Assembly (NCBI GenBank): GCA_031253955.1
Contig: JAIRVJ010000140.1
Coordinates: 1 to 38,672, forward strand
Source: Burkholderiaceae bacterium
GTDB taxonomy: Bacteria > Pseudomonadota > Gammaproteobacteria > Burkholderiales > Burkholderiaceae_C
Length of the DNA stretch: 38,672 nt
Direction: 5' to 3'
In this document: piece after piece, positions 29,707-38,186 of the stretch
Layout of the letters: each line of letters opens with the position of its first letter
Position numbering within the stretch: position 1 is the stretch's first letter
The notes under the pieces: model-generated
Told to the model about the DNA's origin: nothing
The model's input: only the letters and a program-made list of their open reading frames with translations
Database searches by the model: none
Program-made: the position numbers and the translations under genes

Positions 29707-32700
29707 ATGTTCGTTCATCTTCGCCTGCACACCGAGTATTCGGTGGTCGATGGCACGGCCCGCATCGACGATGTGGTAGCCGCCGCCGCTGCCGATGGGC
29801 AGCCGGCGCTTGCCGTCACCGATCTTGCCAACCTATTTGGCGCCGTCAAGTTCTACCGGGCCGCACGCGCCAAGGGGGTCAAGCCGATTTTGGGGGCGGA
29901 GCTGGCGCTACGCGGCGTGGGGGGGGACGGGGAAGCGATTTCGCGCGTGCTGCTGCTGGCGCAAGGCGAGCAAGGCTACCTGAATTTGTGCGAGCTGCTC
30001 ACGCGCGCCTGGACGCGCGGCGTGGTCAAGGCGCAGGCGGTGGCGCAGTGGGAATGGCTGGCCGAATTGGCGGAGGGATTGATTTTGCTTTCCGGCGCCG
30101 CCGCTGGCCCGGTGGGCCAGCATCTGCTAGCGGGTGACGCGGCGCGCGCCGCCGAAGTGGCGCTGCAACTGGCGGGCGCGTTTCCGCAACGCTTTTATTT
30201 GGAAGTGCAGCGCGCCGGGCGCGCCGATGACGAGCGCCACCTGGCCGCCGCGGTGCAGCTGGCCGCGCGTCTCAAACTGCCGGTGGTGGCCACGCATCCG
30301 GTGCAGTTCGTGCACCCGCAAGATTTTCAGGCGCACGAGGCGCGGGTGTGCATCGCCGAGGGCGAGATTTTGGGCAACCCGCGCCGGCCGCGCCGTTTTA
30401 CGCCGGAGCAATATTTCAAGTCCGCCGCCGAGATGCAGGCGCTGTTTGCCGATCTGCCTTCGGCGCTGGCCAACAGCGTGGAGATCGGGCGGCGGTGCAG
30501 CGTGAGCCTTGCGCTGGGGCAGGCGCGGCTGCCGGATTTTCCGATTCCCGCCGGGCATACGGTGGAGAGTTATTTCCGGCAGGCCGCGCGGCAAGGGCTG
30601 GACGAGCGCCTGCTGGCGCTGTACCCCGACGCGGCGGCGCGCGAGCAGGAGCGGGGGCGCTATCTGGAGCGGCTGGAGTTCGAGATTGACACCATTTTGC
30701 AGATGGGCTTTCCGGGCTACTTTCTGATCGTCGGCGACTTCATCCACTGGGCCAGAAACAACGGCTGCCCGGTGGGGCCGGGGCGCGGTTCGGGCTCGGG
30801 TTCGCTGGTCGCGTATGCGTTGCGGATTACCGACCTCGATCCGCTGCAATACGGGCTGCTGTTCGAGCGTTTTCTGAACCCGGAGCGGGTGTCGATGCCC
30901 GACTTCGACATCGACTTCTGCCAGGCCAACCGCGACCGGGTGATCGAGTACGTCAAGGCCAAGTACGGCAAGGACGCGGTCAGCCAGATCGCCACCTTCG
31001 GCGCCATGGCCGCGCGCGCGGCCATCCGCGACGTGGGCCGCGTGATGGACATGAGCTACACCTTCTGCGACGGTATCAGCAAACTGGTGCCCAGCAAGCC
31101 GGGCAAGCCAGTGACGCTGCAATATCCGCCGCCCGACCTGTCGCGTGAGGAGTGCGAGAAATACGCCATTGCCGCCGAACCGCTGCTGCGCGAGCGCATC
31201 GAAAAAGAAGAAGAAGTGCGCACGCTGGTGGAAATGGCGCAGCAGTTGGAAGGCATTACGCGCAACGTGGGGATGCACGCCGGCGGCGTGCTGATCGCGC
31301 CGGGCAAGCTCACCGACTTTTGCCCGCTGTACCAGCAGCCGGGCAGCAGCGCGGCCATCAGCCAGTACGACAAGGACGACGTGGAGGCGGTCGGCCTGGT
31401 CAAGTTCGACTTTCTGGGGCTGGCCACGCTCACCATTCTCGAAATCGCCAGGGAGCTGATCCGCCGCCGCCATCCGGGGCAGGAAAACTTCGCGTTCGAG
31501 AACATCCCGCTGAACGATGCCGCCGTTTACCGGCTCTTTCAGCAGGGCCGCACCGAGGCGGTGTTCCAGTTTGAAAGCGGGGGTATGCAGCGCATGTTGC
31601 GCGAGGCCAAACCCACGCGGCTGGAAGACCTGATCGCGCTCAACGCCATGTTTCGGCCCGGGCCGATGGAACAAATTCCCAACTACATCGCGCGCAAACA
31701 CGGACGCGAGCCGGTAACGTACCCGCACGCGCTGGTGGCCAACATGCTGTCGGAAACCTACGGCATCATGGTCTATCAGGAACAGGTCATGCAGATCGCG
31801 CAGATTCTGGGCGGCTACAGCCTGGGCGCCGCCGACCTGCTGCGCCGCGCCATGGGCAAGAAAAAGGCCGATGAAATGGCCGAGCACCGCGCCACTTTCC
31901 GCGCGGGCGCGGCCCAAAAGGGCATCGGGCAGGACAAGGCCGACGAAATTTTCGATTTGATGGAAAAGTTCGCCGGCTCCGGCTTCAACAAAAGCCACGC
32001 CGCCGCCTATTCGCTGCTGGCCTACCACACCGCCTGGCTGAAGGTGCACTACACGGCGGAGTTCTACTGCGCCAATATGACGGTGGAAATGGACGACACC
32101 GACAAGCTCAAGGCGCTGCTTGAGGACGCGCGGCGCGAGGGCATGGCGTTCGAGCCGCCGGACATCAACCGCGGCGGTTACGGCTTCGAGCCGGTGTCCG
32201 ATCAACTCATCCGCTACGGCCTGGGCGCCATCAAGGGCACGGGGCAGCAGGCCATCGAGGCCATCATCGCCGCGCGCGAAGGGCGCGGGGGCGGCGCCGC
32301 CGGCGGCGAGCGCGGGCCGTTCAAAAGCCTGTTCGACTTTTGCAACCGCGTGGATCGCGCCCAGGTCAACAAACGTCCGGTGGAGGCGCTGATCCGCGCC
32401 GGCGCGTTCGACACGCTGCACCGCAACCGCGCGGCGCTGGCGGCGGCGCTGGACATGGCTTTTGAATACGCCACGGCCAGCGCCGCCAACGTCAACCAGA
32501 GCGGCCTGTTCGATTTGATGGAAGACGGCCACGGCGCCAGCAGCCAGGAGCCGGAATTGCCCCGCGTGGCCCCCTGGAGCGTGAAGGAGCGCCTGTCGCT
32601 GGAAAAAACCGCCATCGGTTTTTATCTTTCGGGCCATCTGTTCGACGAAGCCGAGCGCGAGGTGCGCCAGTTCGCGCGCCGGGGCATTGGCGAGCTTGGC

Positions 32701-33261
32701 GCCAGCCGCGAGCCGCAACTGCTGGCCGGCATCGTGAGCGATCTGCGCCTCATCAACGGTCAGCGCGGCAAGCTGGTCATGTTCCGGCTGGACGACAAAA
32801 CCGGCGTGATCGAAGCGCGTGTCAAAGAGGCTTTGCTGGCTCGGCACCGCAACCAGCTCAAGGACGACGAACTCATCATCGCCCTGGGCCGCGTGCAGCC
32901 CGACCGCTTTACCGGCGGCCTGCTAGCCACGCTCACGCAAATTTGGGATTTGCCCGCCGCGCGCTGCCGCTTCGGCAAGTTTTTGCGCGTGGCGGTGGGT
33001 GGCAAACCGCCCGACGTGCGCCGCCTGCTGGCCGAATTTCCGCCCCAGGTGGAAAGCACCGACCTGGGCGACCTGCTGCGCGGCCTGCCGGTGCGCCTGC
33101 TGCTGGAGCGCCGCGCCGCGCCGGGTAACGGCCACGCCATCGACGGCGTGACCGCCCAAATCGAACTGGGCGAAAACGCCAAATTCTTCCCCAGCGACGC
33201 TGCCCTGGCCGGCTGGATTGCCCAGGCCGACGAGGGACGGGCGACGATCGTTTATGAGTGA
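29707..33261 (+). CDS. dnaE: DNA polymerase III subunit alpha
   Basis: This encodes 1184 residues, the normal length for DnaE1. The PHP domain opens with HLRLHTEYSVVDG. The palm catalytic aspartates are D401 and D403 in P-D-F-D-I-D-F (398-404) and D568 in VKFDFLGL. The GPGRGSGSGSLVAYAL motif lies just before it. A probable beta-clamp binding peptide is QSGLF at 931-935, followed by the OB-fold region (RGKLVMFRLDDKTGVIEARV). It is the replicative polymerase catalytic subunit. The start follows AGGAGG at some distance; I kept the ATG at 29707 because the protein begins as homologues do. Confidence 0.97.
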   Translation: MFVHLRLHTEYSVVDGTARIDDVVAAAAADGQPALAVTDLANLFGAVKFYRAARAKGVKPILGAELALRGVGGDGEAISRVLLLAQGEQGYLNLCELLTRAWTRGVVKAQAVAQWEWLAELAEGLILLSGAAAGPVGQHLLAGDAARAAEVALQLAGAFPQRFYLEVQRAGRADDERHLAAAVQLAARLKLPVVATHPVQFVHPQDFQAHEARVCIAEGEILGNPRRPRRFTPEQYFKSAAEMQALFADLPSALANSVEIGRRCSVSLALGQARLPDFPIPAGHTVESYFRQAARQGLDERLLALYPDAAAREQERGRYLERLEFEIDTILQMGFPGYFLIVGDFIHWARNNGCPVGPGRGSGSGSLVAYALRITDLDPLQYGLLFERFLNPERVSMPDFDIDFCQANRDRVIEYVKAKYGKDAVSQIATFGAMAARAAIRDVGRVMDMSYTFCDGISKLVPSKPGKPVTLQYPPPDLSREECEKYAIAAEPLLRERIEKEEEVRTLVEMAQQLEGITRNVGMHAGGVLIAPGKLTDFCPLYQQPGSSAAISQYDKDDVEAVGLVKFDFLGLATLTILEIARELIRRRHPGQENFAFENIPLNDAAVYRLFQQGRTEAVFQFESGGMQRMLREAKPTRLEDLIALNAMFRPGPMEQIPNYIARKHGREPVTYPHALVANMLSETYGIMVYQEQVMQIAQILGGYSLGAADLLRRAMGKKKADEMAEHRATFRAGAAQKGIGQDKADEIFDLMEKFAGSGFNKSHAAAYSLLAYHTAWLKVHYTAEFYCANMTVEMDDTDKLKALLEDARREGMAFEPPDINRGGYGFEPVSDQLIRYGLGAIKGTGQQAIEAIIAAREGRGGGAAGGERGPFKSLFDFCNRVDRAQVNKRPVEALIRAGAFDTLHRNRAALAAALDMAFEYATASAANVNQSGLFDLMEDGHGASSQEPELPRVAPWSVKERLSLEKTAIGFYLSGHLFDEAEREVRQFARRGIGELGASREPQLLAGIVSDLRLINGQRGKLVMFRLDDKTGVIEARVKEALLARHRNQLKDDELIIALGRVQPDRFTGGLLATLTQIWDLPAARCRFGKFLRVAVGGKPPDVRRLLAEFPPQVESTDLGDLLRGLPVRLLLERRAAPGNGHAIDGVTAQIELGENAKFFPSDAALAGWIAQADEGRATIVYE

Positions 33262-33321
33262 TATGAGTGATGCGGATCAGTCCCTCTCCCTCTCCCGTTT
33301 GCGCGAAGGCTTCTTCTTTCT

Positions 33322-33345
33322 CCCTCTCCCGCTTGCGGGAGAGGG
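33322..33345. repeat. REP-like palindrome, copy 2
   Basis: These 24 bases are identical to the element at 28181-28204 and lie downstream of dnaE. A partial CCCTCTCCCTCTCCCG lies 40 bases upstream. GGGGAGAGGGCC (33348-33359) can pair with GGCCCTCTCCCC (33433-33444), making a composite element of about 190 bases. Confidence 0.8.
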
Positions 33346-33446
33346 CAGGGGAGAGGGCCGGTCGCAAGCCGGGGGGCGTTTGTGCGTGCAATGAGCCACA
33401 TCAAAAAACGTAGCGCCCATCAGCCTTCGGCTGGCCCTCTCCCCAA

Positions 33447-33470
33447 CCCTCTCCCACGGGTGGGAGAGGG
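33447..33470. repeat. REP-like palindrome, diverged copy 3, overlapping the prmC translation start region
   Basis: CCCTCTCCCA (33447-33456) and TGGGAGAGGG (33461-33470) form a perfect 10-bp stem with loop CGGG. Its right arm ends in GGAGAAGG, 4-8 nt before the GTG start of prmC, so the repeat appears to supply the ribosome binding site and could sequester it. Confidence 0.75.
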
Positions 33471-33480
33471 AGAAGGTTGT

Positions 33481-34308
33481 GTGGCCCAAGCCCTGGCCCA
33501 GGCGCAAAACGCCGGCCTGCCCCGGCTGGAAGCGCGCATGTTGCTGCTGCATCTGCTGGCGCGCGCCCCGCACGAGCACGCCTGGCTCATCGCCCATGAC
33601 GGCGCGCCGCTGGACGCCGCTTTGCTGGCGCGCTGGAACGAGCTGATCGCCCGGCGCCTGGCGGGTGTGCCGGTGGCCTACCTTACGGACCGCAAGGCTT
33701 TTTACGGGCTTGATCTGCACATAGATGCCCGCGTGCTCGACCCGCGCGAGGACACCGAAACCCTGGTCGATTGGGCCTTGGCGCTGCTGCCCCAAGAGCG
33801 GAGCGCGCGCGTGCTCGATCTGGGCACGGGCAGCGGCGCGGTGGCGCTGACGATTGCGCGCCAGCGCCCCGCCGCCCATGTGACCGCCACCGACGCCAGC
33901 GCCGCCGCCCTGACCGTCGCGCGCGCCAACGGCGAGCGGTTGAAACTGCCCGTGCAATGGCTGCAAGGCGCGTGGGACGACTGGTTCGCGCCGCTTGCCG
34001 ATGGCGCAAGCTTTGACCTCATCGTGAGCAACCCGCCCTACGTCGCCGAAGCCGACCCGCACCTGCTCGCCCTGGCCCACGAGCCGCAAAGCGCTCTGGT
34101 TAGCGGCGCGGACGGCCTGCGCGACCTGCGCCGCATCATCGCCGCCGCTCCCGCGCACCTGGCCCCCGGCGGCTGGCTGCTGCTGGAACACGGCCACGGC
34201 CAGGCGCAAGCCATGCACACCCTGCTTGCGCGCGCGGGTTTCGCTCAAGCGCAATCGCGCCGCGACCTTGCCGGCATCGAGCGGTGCAGCGGGGGAATCT
34301 GGTGTTGA
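33481..34308 (+). CDS. prmC: Peptide chain release factor N5-glutamine methyltransferase
   Basis: This encodes 275 residues from the GTG at 33481, chosen because homologues begin near (M)AQALAQAQ...LPRLEARMLLLHLL and a GGAGAAGG lies just upstream. In-frame ATGs at 33382 and 33391 would add about 33 residues translated from repeat DNA (GPLPNPLPRVGEGEG). The SAM-binding motif is VLDLGTGSGAVALTIA and the catalytic NPPY is IVSNPPYVAEA. It methylates the GGQ glutamine of RF1/RF2. It is not next to prfA here. Confidence 0.9.
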   Translation: MAQALAQAQNAGLPRLEARMLLLHLLARAPHEHAWLIAHDGAPLDAALLARWNELIARRLAGVPVAYLTDRKAFYGLDLHIDARVLDPREDTETLVDWALALLPQERSARVLDLGTGSGAVALTIARQRPAAHVTATDASAAALTVARANGERLKLPVQWLQGAWDDWFAPLADGASFDLIVSNPPYVAEADPHLLALAHEPQSALVSGADGLRDLRRIIAAAPAHLAPGGWLLLEHGHGQAQAMHTLLARAGFAQAQSRRDLAGIERCSGGIWC

Positions 34309-34334
34309 GTGCGGTTTTCTTATCTATAGATTTG

Positions 34335-34415
34335 ATAGCTGATTGGCAGGATATAACATGTATTTGCTATATAAAATAGGAATAAATACAATGTTATTCC
34401 TTGGCGTAAAGCTAT
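34335..34415. repeat. ATAGCT...AGCTAT palindromic element, copy 2
   Basis: Arms 34335-34365 and 34384-34415 are imperfect inverted repeats bounded by ATAGCT/AGCTAT with an 18-nt loop. The internal sequence differs from copy 1 except at the ends and GGC motifs. It again lies downstream of a gene (prmC) and is AT-rich. Confidence 0.75.
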
Positions 34416-34432
34416 AAATTCTATATTCAGAT

Positions 34433-34460
34433 GTGGGGGCGAAAAATTTTTCGCCCCTAC
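34433..34460. repeat. Perfect palindrome GGGGCGAAAAA|TTTTTCGCCCC
   Basis: This is a 22-bp perfect palindrome (34436-34457), extended by wobble and Watson-Crick pairs to 34433-34460. It has the look of a dispersed intergenic repeat and could serve as a bidirectional terminator between prmC and the minus-strand CBS remnant. Confidence 0.75.
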
Positions 34461-34500
34461 ATAAGCGCCAAGTTTCGCATCCGCCGTAAACACTCCGGCC

Positions 34501-34886
34501 CTATTTTCCTTTTCCGGCCAACAGCGCGCCGACCAGATCGCGGATGGAAACCAGGCCGGCCAGCTGCTCTTCGTCGATCACAGGAAGGTGGCGCAGGTTG
34601 GCCTCAGCCATGATGACCAGGCCCGCCCGCACCGTGTGGCGCGGGCAGGTGCGAGGTCATCACCTCCGACAGCAGGGTGCCCTCGGACGTGCGGCCTTTG
34701 AGCGCGATCTTGCGGGCGTAGTCGCGCTCGGTGAAGATGCCCGGCAGCGAATCTTCCAGCATCACCAGCACGGAGCTGATGCCGCGCTCGGCTATCAGCT
34801 CCAGCGCCTGGCGCACGGTGGCGGTGGCGGCAGCCCGGCCAGCTTGTGATCTTTGCGGGGGAAAGAATGTCGGCAACGGTGGTCAT
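34501..34886 (-). pseudogene. CBS-domain protein, broken by frameshifts
   Basis: Three frames together give a normal tandem-CBS protein. It starts MTTVADILS (from 34886), continues in another frame as ATVRQALELIAERGISSVLVM, then GIFTERDYARKIALKGR and LSEVMTSHL. It finishes in a third frame as RHTVRAGLVIMAEANLRHLPVIDEEQLAGLVSIRDLVGALL and a TAG at 34503-34501. Frames change near 34840-34860 and near 34650. The order of motifs is complete, so decay is recent or these are sequencing errors. Such proteins bind adenosyl nucleotides. It lies next to pyrD in the same orientation, 31 bases downstream of... its stop side faces prmC. Confidence 0.75.
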
Positions 34887-34916
34887 GGTTTGTCTCCTGA
34901 AAGTTGTGACGGGTAG

Positions 34917-35984
34917 TTATTTCCCGGCATCCCGCAGCGCCCGTGCCGCTTCGCCCGCCAGCGTGGGGCCGCGGTAGATGAGGCCGGTGCAGATTTGCAC
35001 GGCGTCGGCGCCGGCCTGGATCTTCTCGACGGCATCCGCGCCGCTCAAAATGCCGCCCACGCCGATGATGGGAAACCCGGCCCCCAGCGCGGCGCGCAGC
35101 GCGCGGATGACGCGGTTGCTGGCCTCGCGCACCGGCGCGCCCGAAAGGCCCCCGGCCTCATCGCCGTGCGGCATGCCTTGCACCGCCTCGCGCGCCAGGG
35201 TGGTGTTGGCGGCGATCACGCCGTCGATGCCGTGCTTGCGCAAGGCGGCGGCGATGGCTTGCACTTGCGCTTCATCCAGATCGGGCGCGATTTTCAGGAA
35301 CAGGGGCACGCGCTTGCCGTGCTCTTGCGCCAATTCGGCCCGGCGGGCGGCGAGCGCGGCCAGCAGCGCGTCGAGCGCGGCGTCGCTTTGCAGGTCGCGC
35401 AGATTCTTGGTGTTGGGGCTGGAGATGTTGACGGCCACGTAGTCGGCCCATGGGTACACGCCGGCCAGGCAAGTGAGATAGTCCTGCGTGGCGCGCTCCA
35501 TCGGCGTGGCGGCGTTCTTGCCGATGTTCAGGCCGAGGATCATGCGTTCGCCCTCGTCCTGCGTGGCTTTGCTGCTATGGAAACGCGAGATGCGCACGTT
35601 GTGCACGAAGGCTTGCAGCCCGTCGTTGTTGATGCCCATGCGGGTGATAAGCGCCTGCGCCCGCGGCAGGCGAAACAGGCGCGGCTTGGGGTTGCCCGGC
35701 TGCGGCAGCGGGGTGACGGTGCCCACTTCGACAAAGCCGAAGCCCATCGCGCCCAGGGCATCGATGGCGCGGGCGTTCTTGTCCATCCCGGCGGCCAGGC
35801 CGACGCGGTTGGGGAACTTCAGGCCCGCCAGTTGCACCGGATCGCTCACGCGCGCATGGCGCCAGGCGCATTGCAGCGGGGTGCCGCCGGCGCGCGCCAA
35901 CAGGTTCATGGTCCACTCGTGTGCGGTTTCGGGGTCGAGCCGAAAGAGCAGGGGCCGCGCCAGATCGTAGGGGAACAATGCCAT
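34917..35984 (-). CDS. pyrD: Dihydroorotate dehydrogenase (quinone), class 2
   Basis: This encodes 355 residues from the ATG at 35984 ([24 protein letters not shown]); the frame runs further upstream through rpiA but that is a shadow. The N-terminal membrane-associating helices are typical of class 2. Conserved FMN/orotate segments are [38 protein letters not shown]-type [19 protein letters not shown] (with the catalytic Ser region), FLKIAPDL and [15 protein letters not shown]. It oxidises dihydroorotate with quinone in pyrimidine synthesis. It is divergent from rpiA, with about 40 bp between the starts. Confidence 0.96.
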   Translation of the reverse strand: MALFPYDLARPLLFRLDPETAHEWTMNLLARAGGTPLQCAWRHARVSDPVQLAGLKFPNRVGLAAGMDKNARAIDALGAMGFGFVEVGTVTPLPQPGNPKPRLFRLPRAQALITRMGINNDGLQAFVHNVRISRFHSSKATQDEGERMILGLNIGKNAATPMERATQDYLTCLAGVYPWADYVAVNISSPNTKNLRDLQSDAALDALLAALAARRAELAQEHGKRVPLFLKIAPDLDEAQVQAIAAALRKHGIDGVIAANTTLAREAVQGMPHGDEAGGLSGAPVREASNRVIRALRAALGAGFPIIGVGGILSGADAVEKIQAGADAVQICTGLIYRGPTLAGEAARALRDAGK

Positions 35985-36024
35985 CGGATAATTCTTCGTT
36001 CGGATGTACCGGAGATTGTCGCAA

Positions 36025-36708
36025 ATGACCCAGATGACCCAGGACCAGATGAAAACCCAGGTCGGCCAGGCCGCGCTGCGGTACGTGCAACCCGGCCAGA
36101 TCGTGGGGGTGGGCACCGGCTCGACGGTCAACAAGTTCATCGCCGCGCTGGCCGGTATGCCGGAGCCGGTCGCGGGCGCGGTTTCCAGCTCCGACGCTTC
36201 CAGCCAACTGCTGCGCGCCGCCGGTATTCCCGTGCTGGATTGCAACCGCGCAGGCGAGCTGGCGGTGTATATCGACGGGGCCGACGAGATCGACGGGCGC
36301 GGCTGCATGATCAAAGGCGGCGGCGCGGCGCTCACGCGCGAAAAAATTGTCGCCGCGCAGGCGCGCCGCTTTATCTGCATTGCCGACCAATCCAAGCGCG
36401 TGCAGGTGCTGGGCGCTTTTGCGCTGCCGGTGGAAGTGATCCCGATGGCCTTTGAACGCATCCGCCGCCAGTTCGCCGCCATGAACGGCCAGGCCGCGCT
36501 GCGCATGAAGGAGGGCAGGCCGCTCGTCACCGACAACGGCCAGCACATTCTGGACGTGCGCGGCCTGCGCATTGACGACCCGCTGGCCTTTGAAACCGAA
36601 GTCAACCAATGGCCCGGCGTGGTGACCGTGGGCGTGTTTGCACGCCAGCGCGCGCATGTTTGCCTGCTCGGCACGCCCGCCGGAGTGGAAACGCTGCGGT
36701 TTGATTGA
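36025..36708 (+). CDS. rpiA: Ribose-5-phosphate isomerase A
   Basis: This encodes 227 residues from the ATG at 36025 (GGAG 10 nt upstream); an ATG at 36004 would add 7 residues. Motifs are [31 protein letters not shown], the D-G-A-D-E-I-D active-site loop, [14 protein letters not shown] and a C-terminal [15 protein letters not shown]. It interconverts ribose-5-phosphate and ribulose-5-phosphate in the pentose phosphate pathway. It shares its upstream region with divergent pyrD. Confidence 0.96.
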   Translation: MTQMTQDQMKTQVGQAALRYVQPGQIVGVGTGSTVNKFIAALAGMPEPVAGAVSSSDASSQLLRAAGIPVLDCNRAGELAVYIDGADEIDGRGCMIKGGGAALTREKIVAAQARRFICIADQSKRVQVLGAFALPVEVIPMAFERIRRQFAAMNGQAALRMKEGRPLVTDNGQHILDVRGLRIDDPLAFETEVNQWPGVVTVGVFARQRAHVCLLGTPAGVETLRFD

Positions 36709-36725
36709 CCAGGGCAACGGCTTGT

Positions 36726-37913
36726 TTATTCCGTCCGCGCCCCCTGCGCCAATTCCGCCAGCTTTTTTTCCGCCGCCTCGCGCACATCTTGATGTTCGGC
36801 TTTTTTCGCCACAACGGCAAGCAGCGACGGATCGGTTAGTTTTTTCACGGCGGCTTTGCCCAAGTCGGCGGTGTAGTATTCCCACGGTTCGACGGAGGAT
36901 CCGTCATCGCCGGGTGTTTCAAGAAACCGGAAACTGCGTTCAAGGTAATAATCGTGCAAGGCGAGATCGGCGAACAGCGCCTGGTGCCGCCGCTCATCCA
37001 GTTTTTCAAATGCCAGCCAGCGGGCCTTTCTGTTGATGGCATTTTTTGCCACACCGGCAAGCAGCGTCTGGTCAGCTATTTTGATGATGGCAGCTTCGGA
37101 TACATCGTCATCGTCATTCTGTTTTGCAACGTCCGCCAGCGCGGCCTGGTGCTGTCCGTCCAGCTTTCTGATCGCCGCCATGCGCACATACTTGCTTTCA
37201 TCATTTTTTGCAGCCTCGGCAAATACTTCCTGCCACCGTGCATCCAGCTTTCCAATGGCCTCCTGACGCGCCACGGAATTTTTTGCTTTCCTGGCTACGC
37301 TGGCCAGCAATGTCTGATCGGTCAGTCTTTTGACAGCCGCTTCGCTTTCATCATAGGAGAGGCGATCATCGCTTTTTGCAATATCCGTCAACAGCAATTG
37401 ATACAGATTTTCAGCGATGCCTGCGTAGAGGTTCTTGCCGCCGTCACGATCTTCCACGCCATCCGCTGTGATGGCTTGCAATCTCGTAATGGCCTCGCTG
37501 CGCTCGTCACGTTTTTTTGCGTTTTTTCCAATATCGGCAAGCAGGGCTTTGTCCGTCATTTTTCTGATGGCTTCCATGCGTATGCGTTGGCGTGACCATG
37601 TATCCTGGACCAAGGGAGACGAATTGTAGCCACGGACAATCGTGGCGAACAGCGCCTGATGGGATTCATCCAGTTTTTTCATCGCCTCCACGCGCAGGTT
37701 CTCGGACGGGTCGTTCCTGACGATATCGGCGAACAGCCTTTGATGCCGCTCGTCCAGTTTTCCAATAGCCGTTTCGCGCGCTTTCCAATGGGGCGCTTCC
37801 TTGGCTATTTTGGCAAGTTTTTGCTGGTCGGTAATTTCGGCGACGGCTTTTGCGCTTTTATCGCCGTCATCGCTTTGCCAGCCCGCCAGCTTGAAGAGTT
37901 CCGGTAAAGACAT
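36726..37913 (-). CDS. HEAT-like repeat (alpha-solenoid) protein of unknown function
   Basis: This encodes 395 residues from the ATG at 37913 (MSLPELFK; the frame extends to 37976). Nearly the whole protein is built from units of about 30-40 residues of the type L-A-x-I-A-K-x-A, then R-x-x-A-I-x-K-L-D/T-x-Q/R. Examples are KLDERHQRLFADIVRNDPSENLRVEAMKKLDE and KLTDQTLLASVARKAKNSVARQEAIGKLDA. I count about ten, consistent with a helical solenoid that binds partners. There is no signal peptide or TM. Its DNA is visibly less GC-rich (many A/T runs) than rpiA and dnaE, suggesting transfer. It converges on rpiA (17 bp gap). The partner is unknown. Confidence 0.7.
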   Translation of the reverse strand: MSLPELFKLAGWQSDDGDKSAKAVAEITDQQKLAKIAKEAPHWKARETAIGKLDERHQRLFADIVRNDPSENLRVEAMKKLDESHQALFATIVRGYNSSPLVQDTWSRQRIRMEAIRKMTDKALLADIGKNAKKRDERSEAITRLQAITADGVEDRDGGKNLYAGIAENLYQLLLTDIAKSDDRLSYDESEAAVKRLTDQTLLASVARKAKNSVARQEAIGKLDARWQEVFAEAAKNDESKYVRMAAIRKLDGQHQAALADVAKQNDDDDVSEAAIIKIADQTLLAGVAKNAINRKARWLAFEKLDERRHQALFADLALHDYYLERSFRFLETPGDDGSSVEPWEYYTADLGKAAVKKLTDPSLLAVVAKKAEHQDVREAAEKKLAELAQGARTE

Positions 37914-38186
37914 GATGGAAATTTCCCTCTTTATTATTTTACTCGCGCCCGGCGTGCTCTTGACAGGCCTGCGCAACCAGTTGCTATTTGCGCGCCATGA
38001 TCCACGGCCTGCGCCAATCGGGCGGCAATGGCCGCATGCCCGGCGCGCCCGGTTTCGCGGACTTGTTCACCGGGTGTGCCGCTCACCGGAATTTTCTTTT
38101 GCGTTTCATGATCGAGGAACGCCATGCAGATGCTTGACAAAAGCGGCAACACCGCGCCACCGGGCAGGGGCGCGCAGGCGGCGCAT
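37914..38186. other. Gap between the repeat protein and the IS remnant
   Basis: A minus-strand frame at 37934-38152 (starting at GTG, about 72 codons) contains SGTPGEQVRETGRAGHAAIAARLAQAV, which looks protein-like, but I see no SD and no recognisable family. It may be the remains of a gene interrupted by the neighbouring IS element. Nothing else is evident. Confidence 0.3.

Noticed and set aside
30127-32847. 906-codon minus-strand open frame across dnaE
   Set aside because: It is an antisense shadow of a conserved polymerase gene, without domain similarity or ribosome site.
34995-36455. 486-codon plus-strand frame antisense to pyrD running into rpiA out of frame
   Set aside because: No coding character; both pyrD and rpiA are well supported on other frames.
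35985-36674. Extension of pyrD upstream to a 585-residue protein
   Set aside because: The added 230 residues are antisense to rpiA and do not resemble any DHODH N-terminus; the class 2 protein begins at [11 protein letters not shown].
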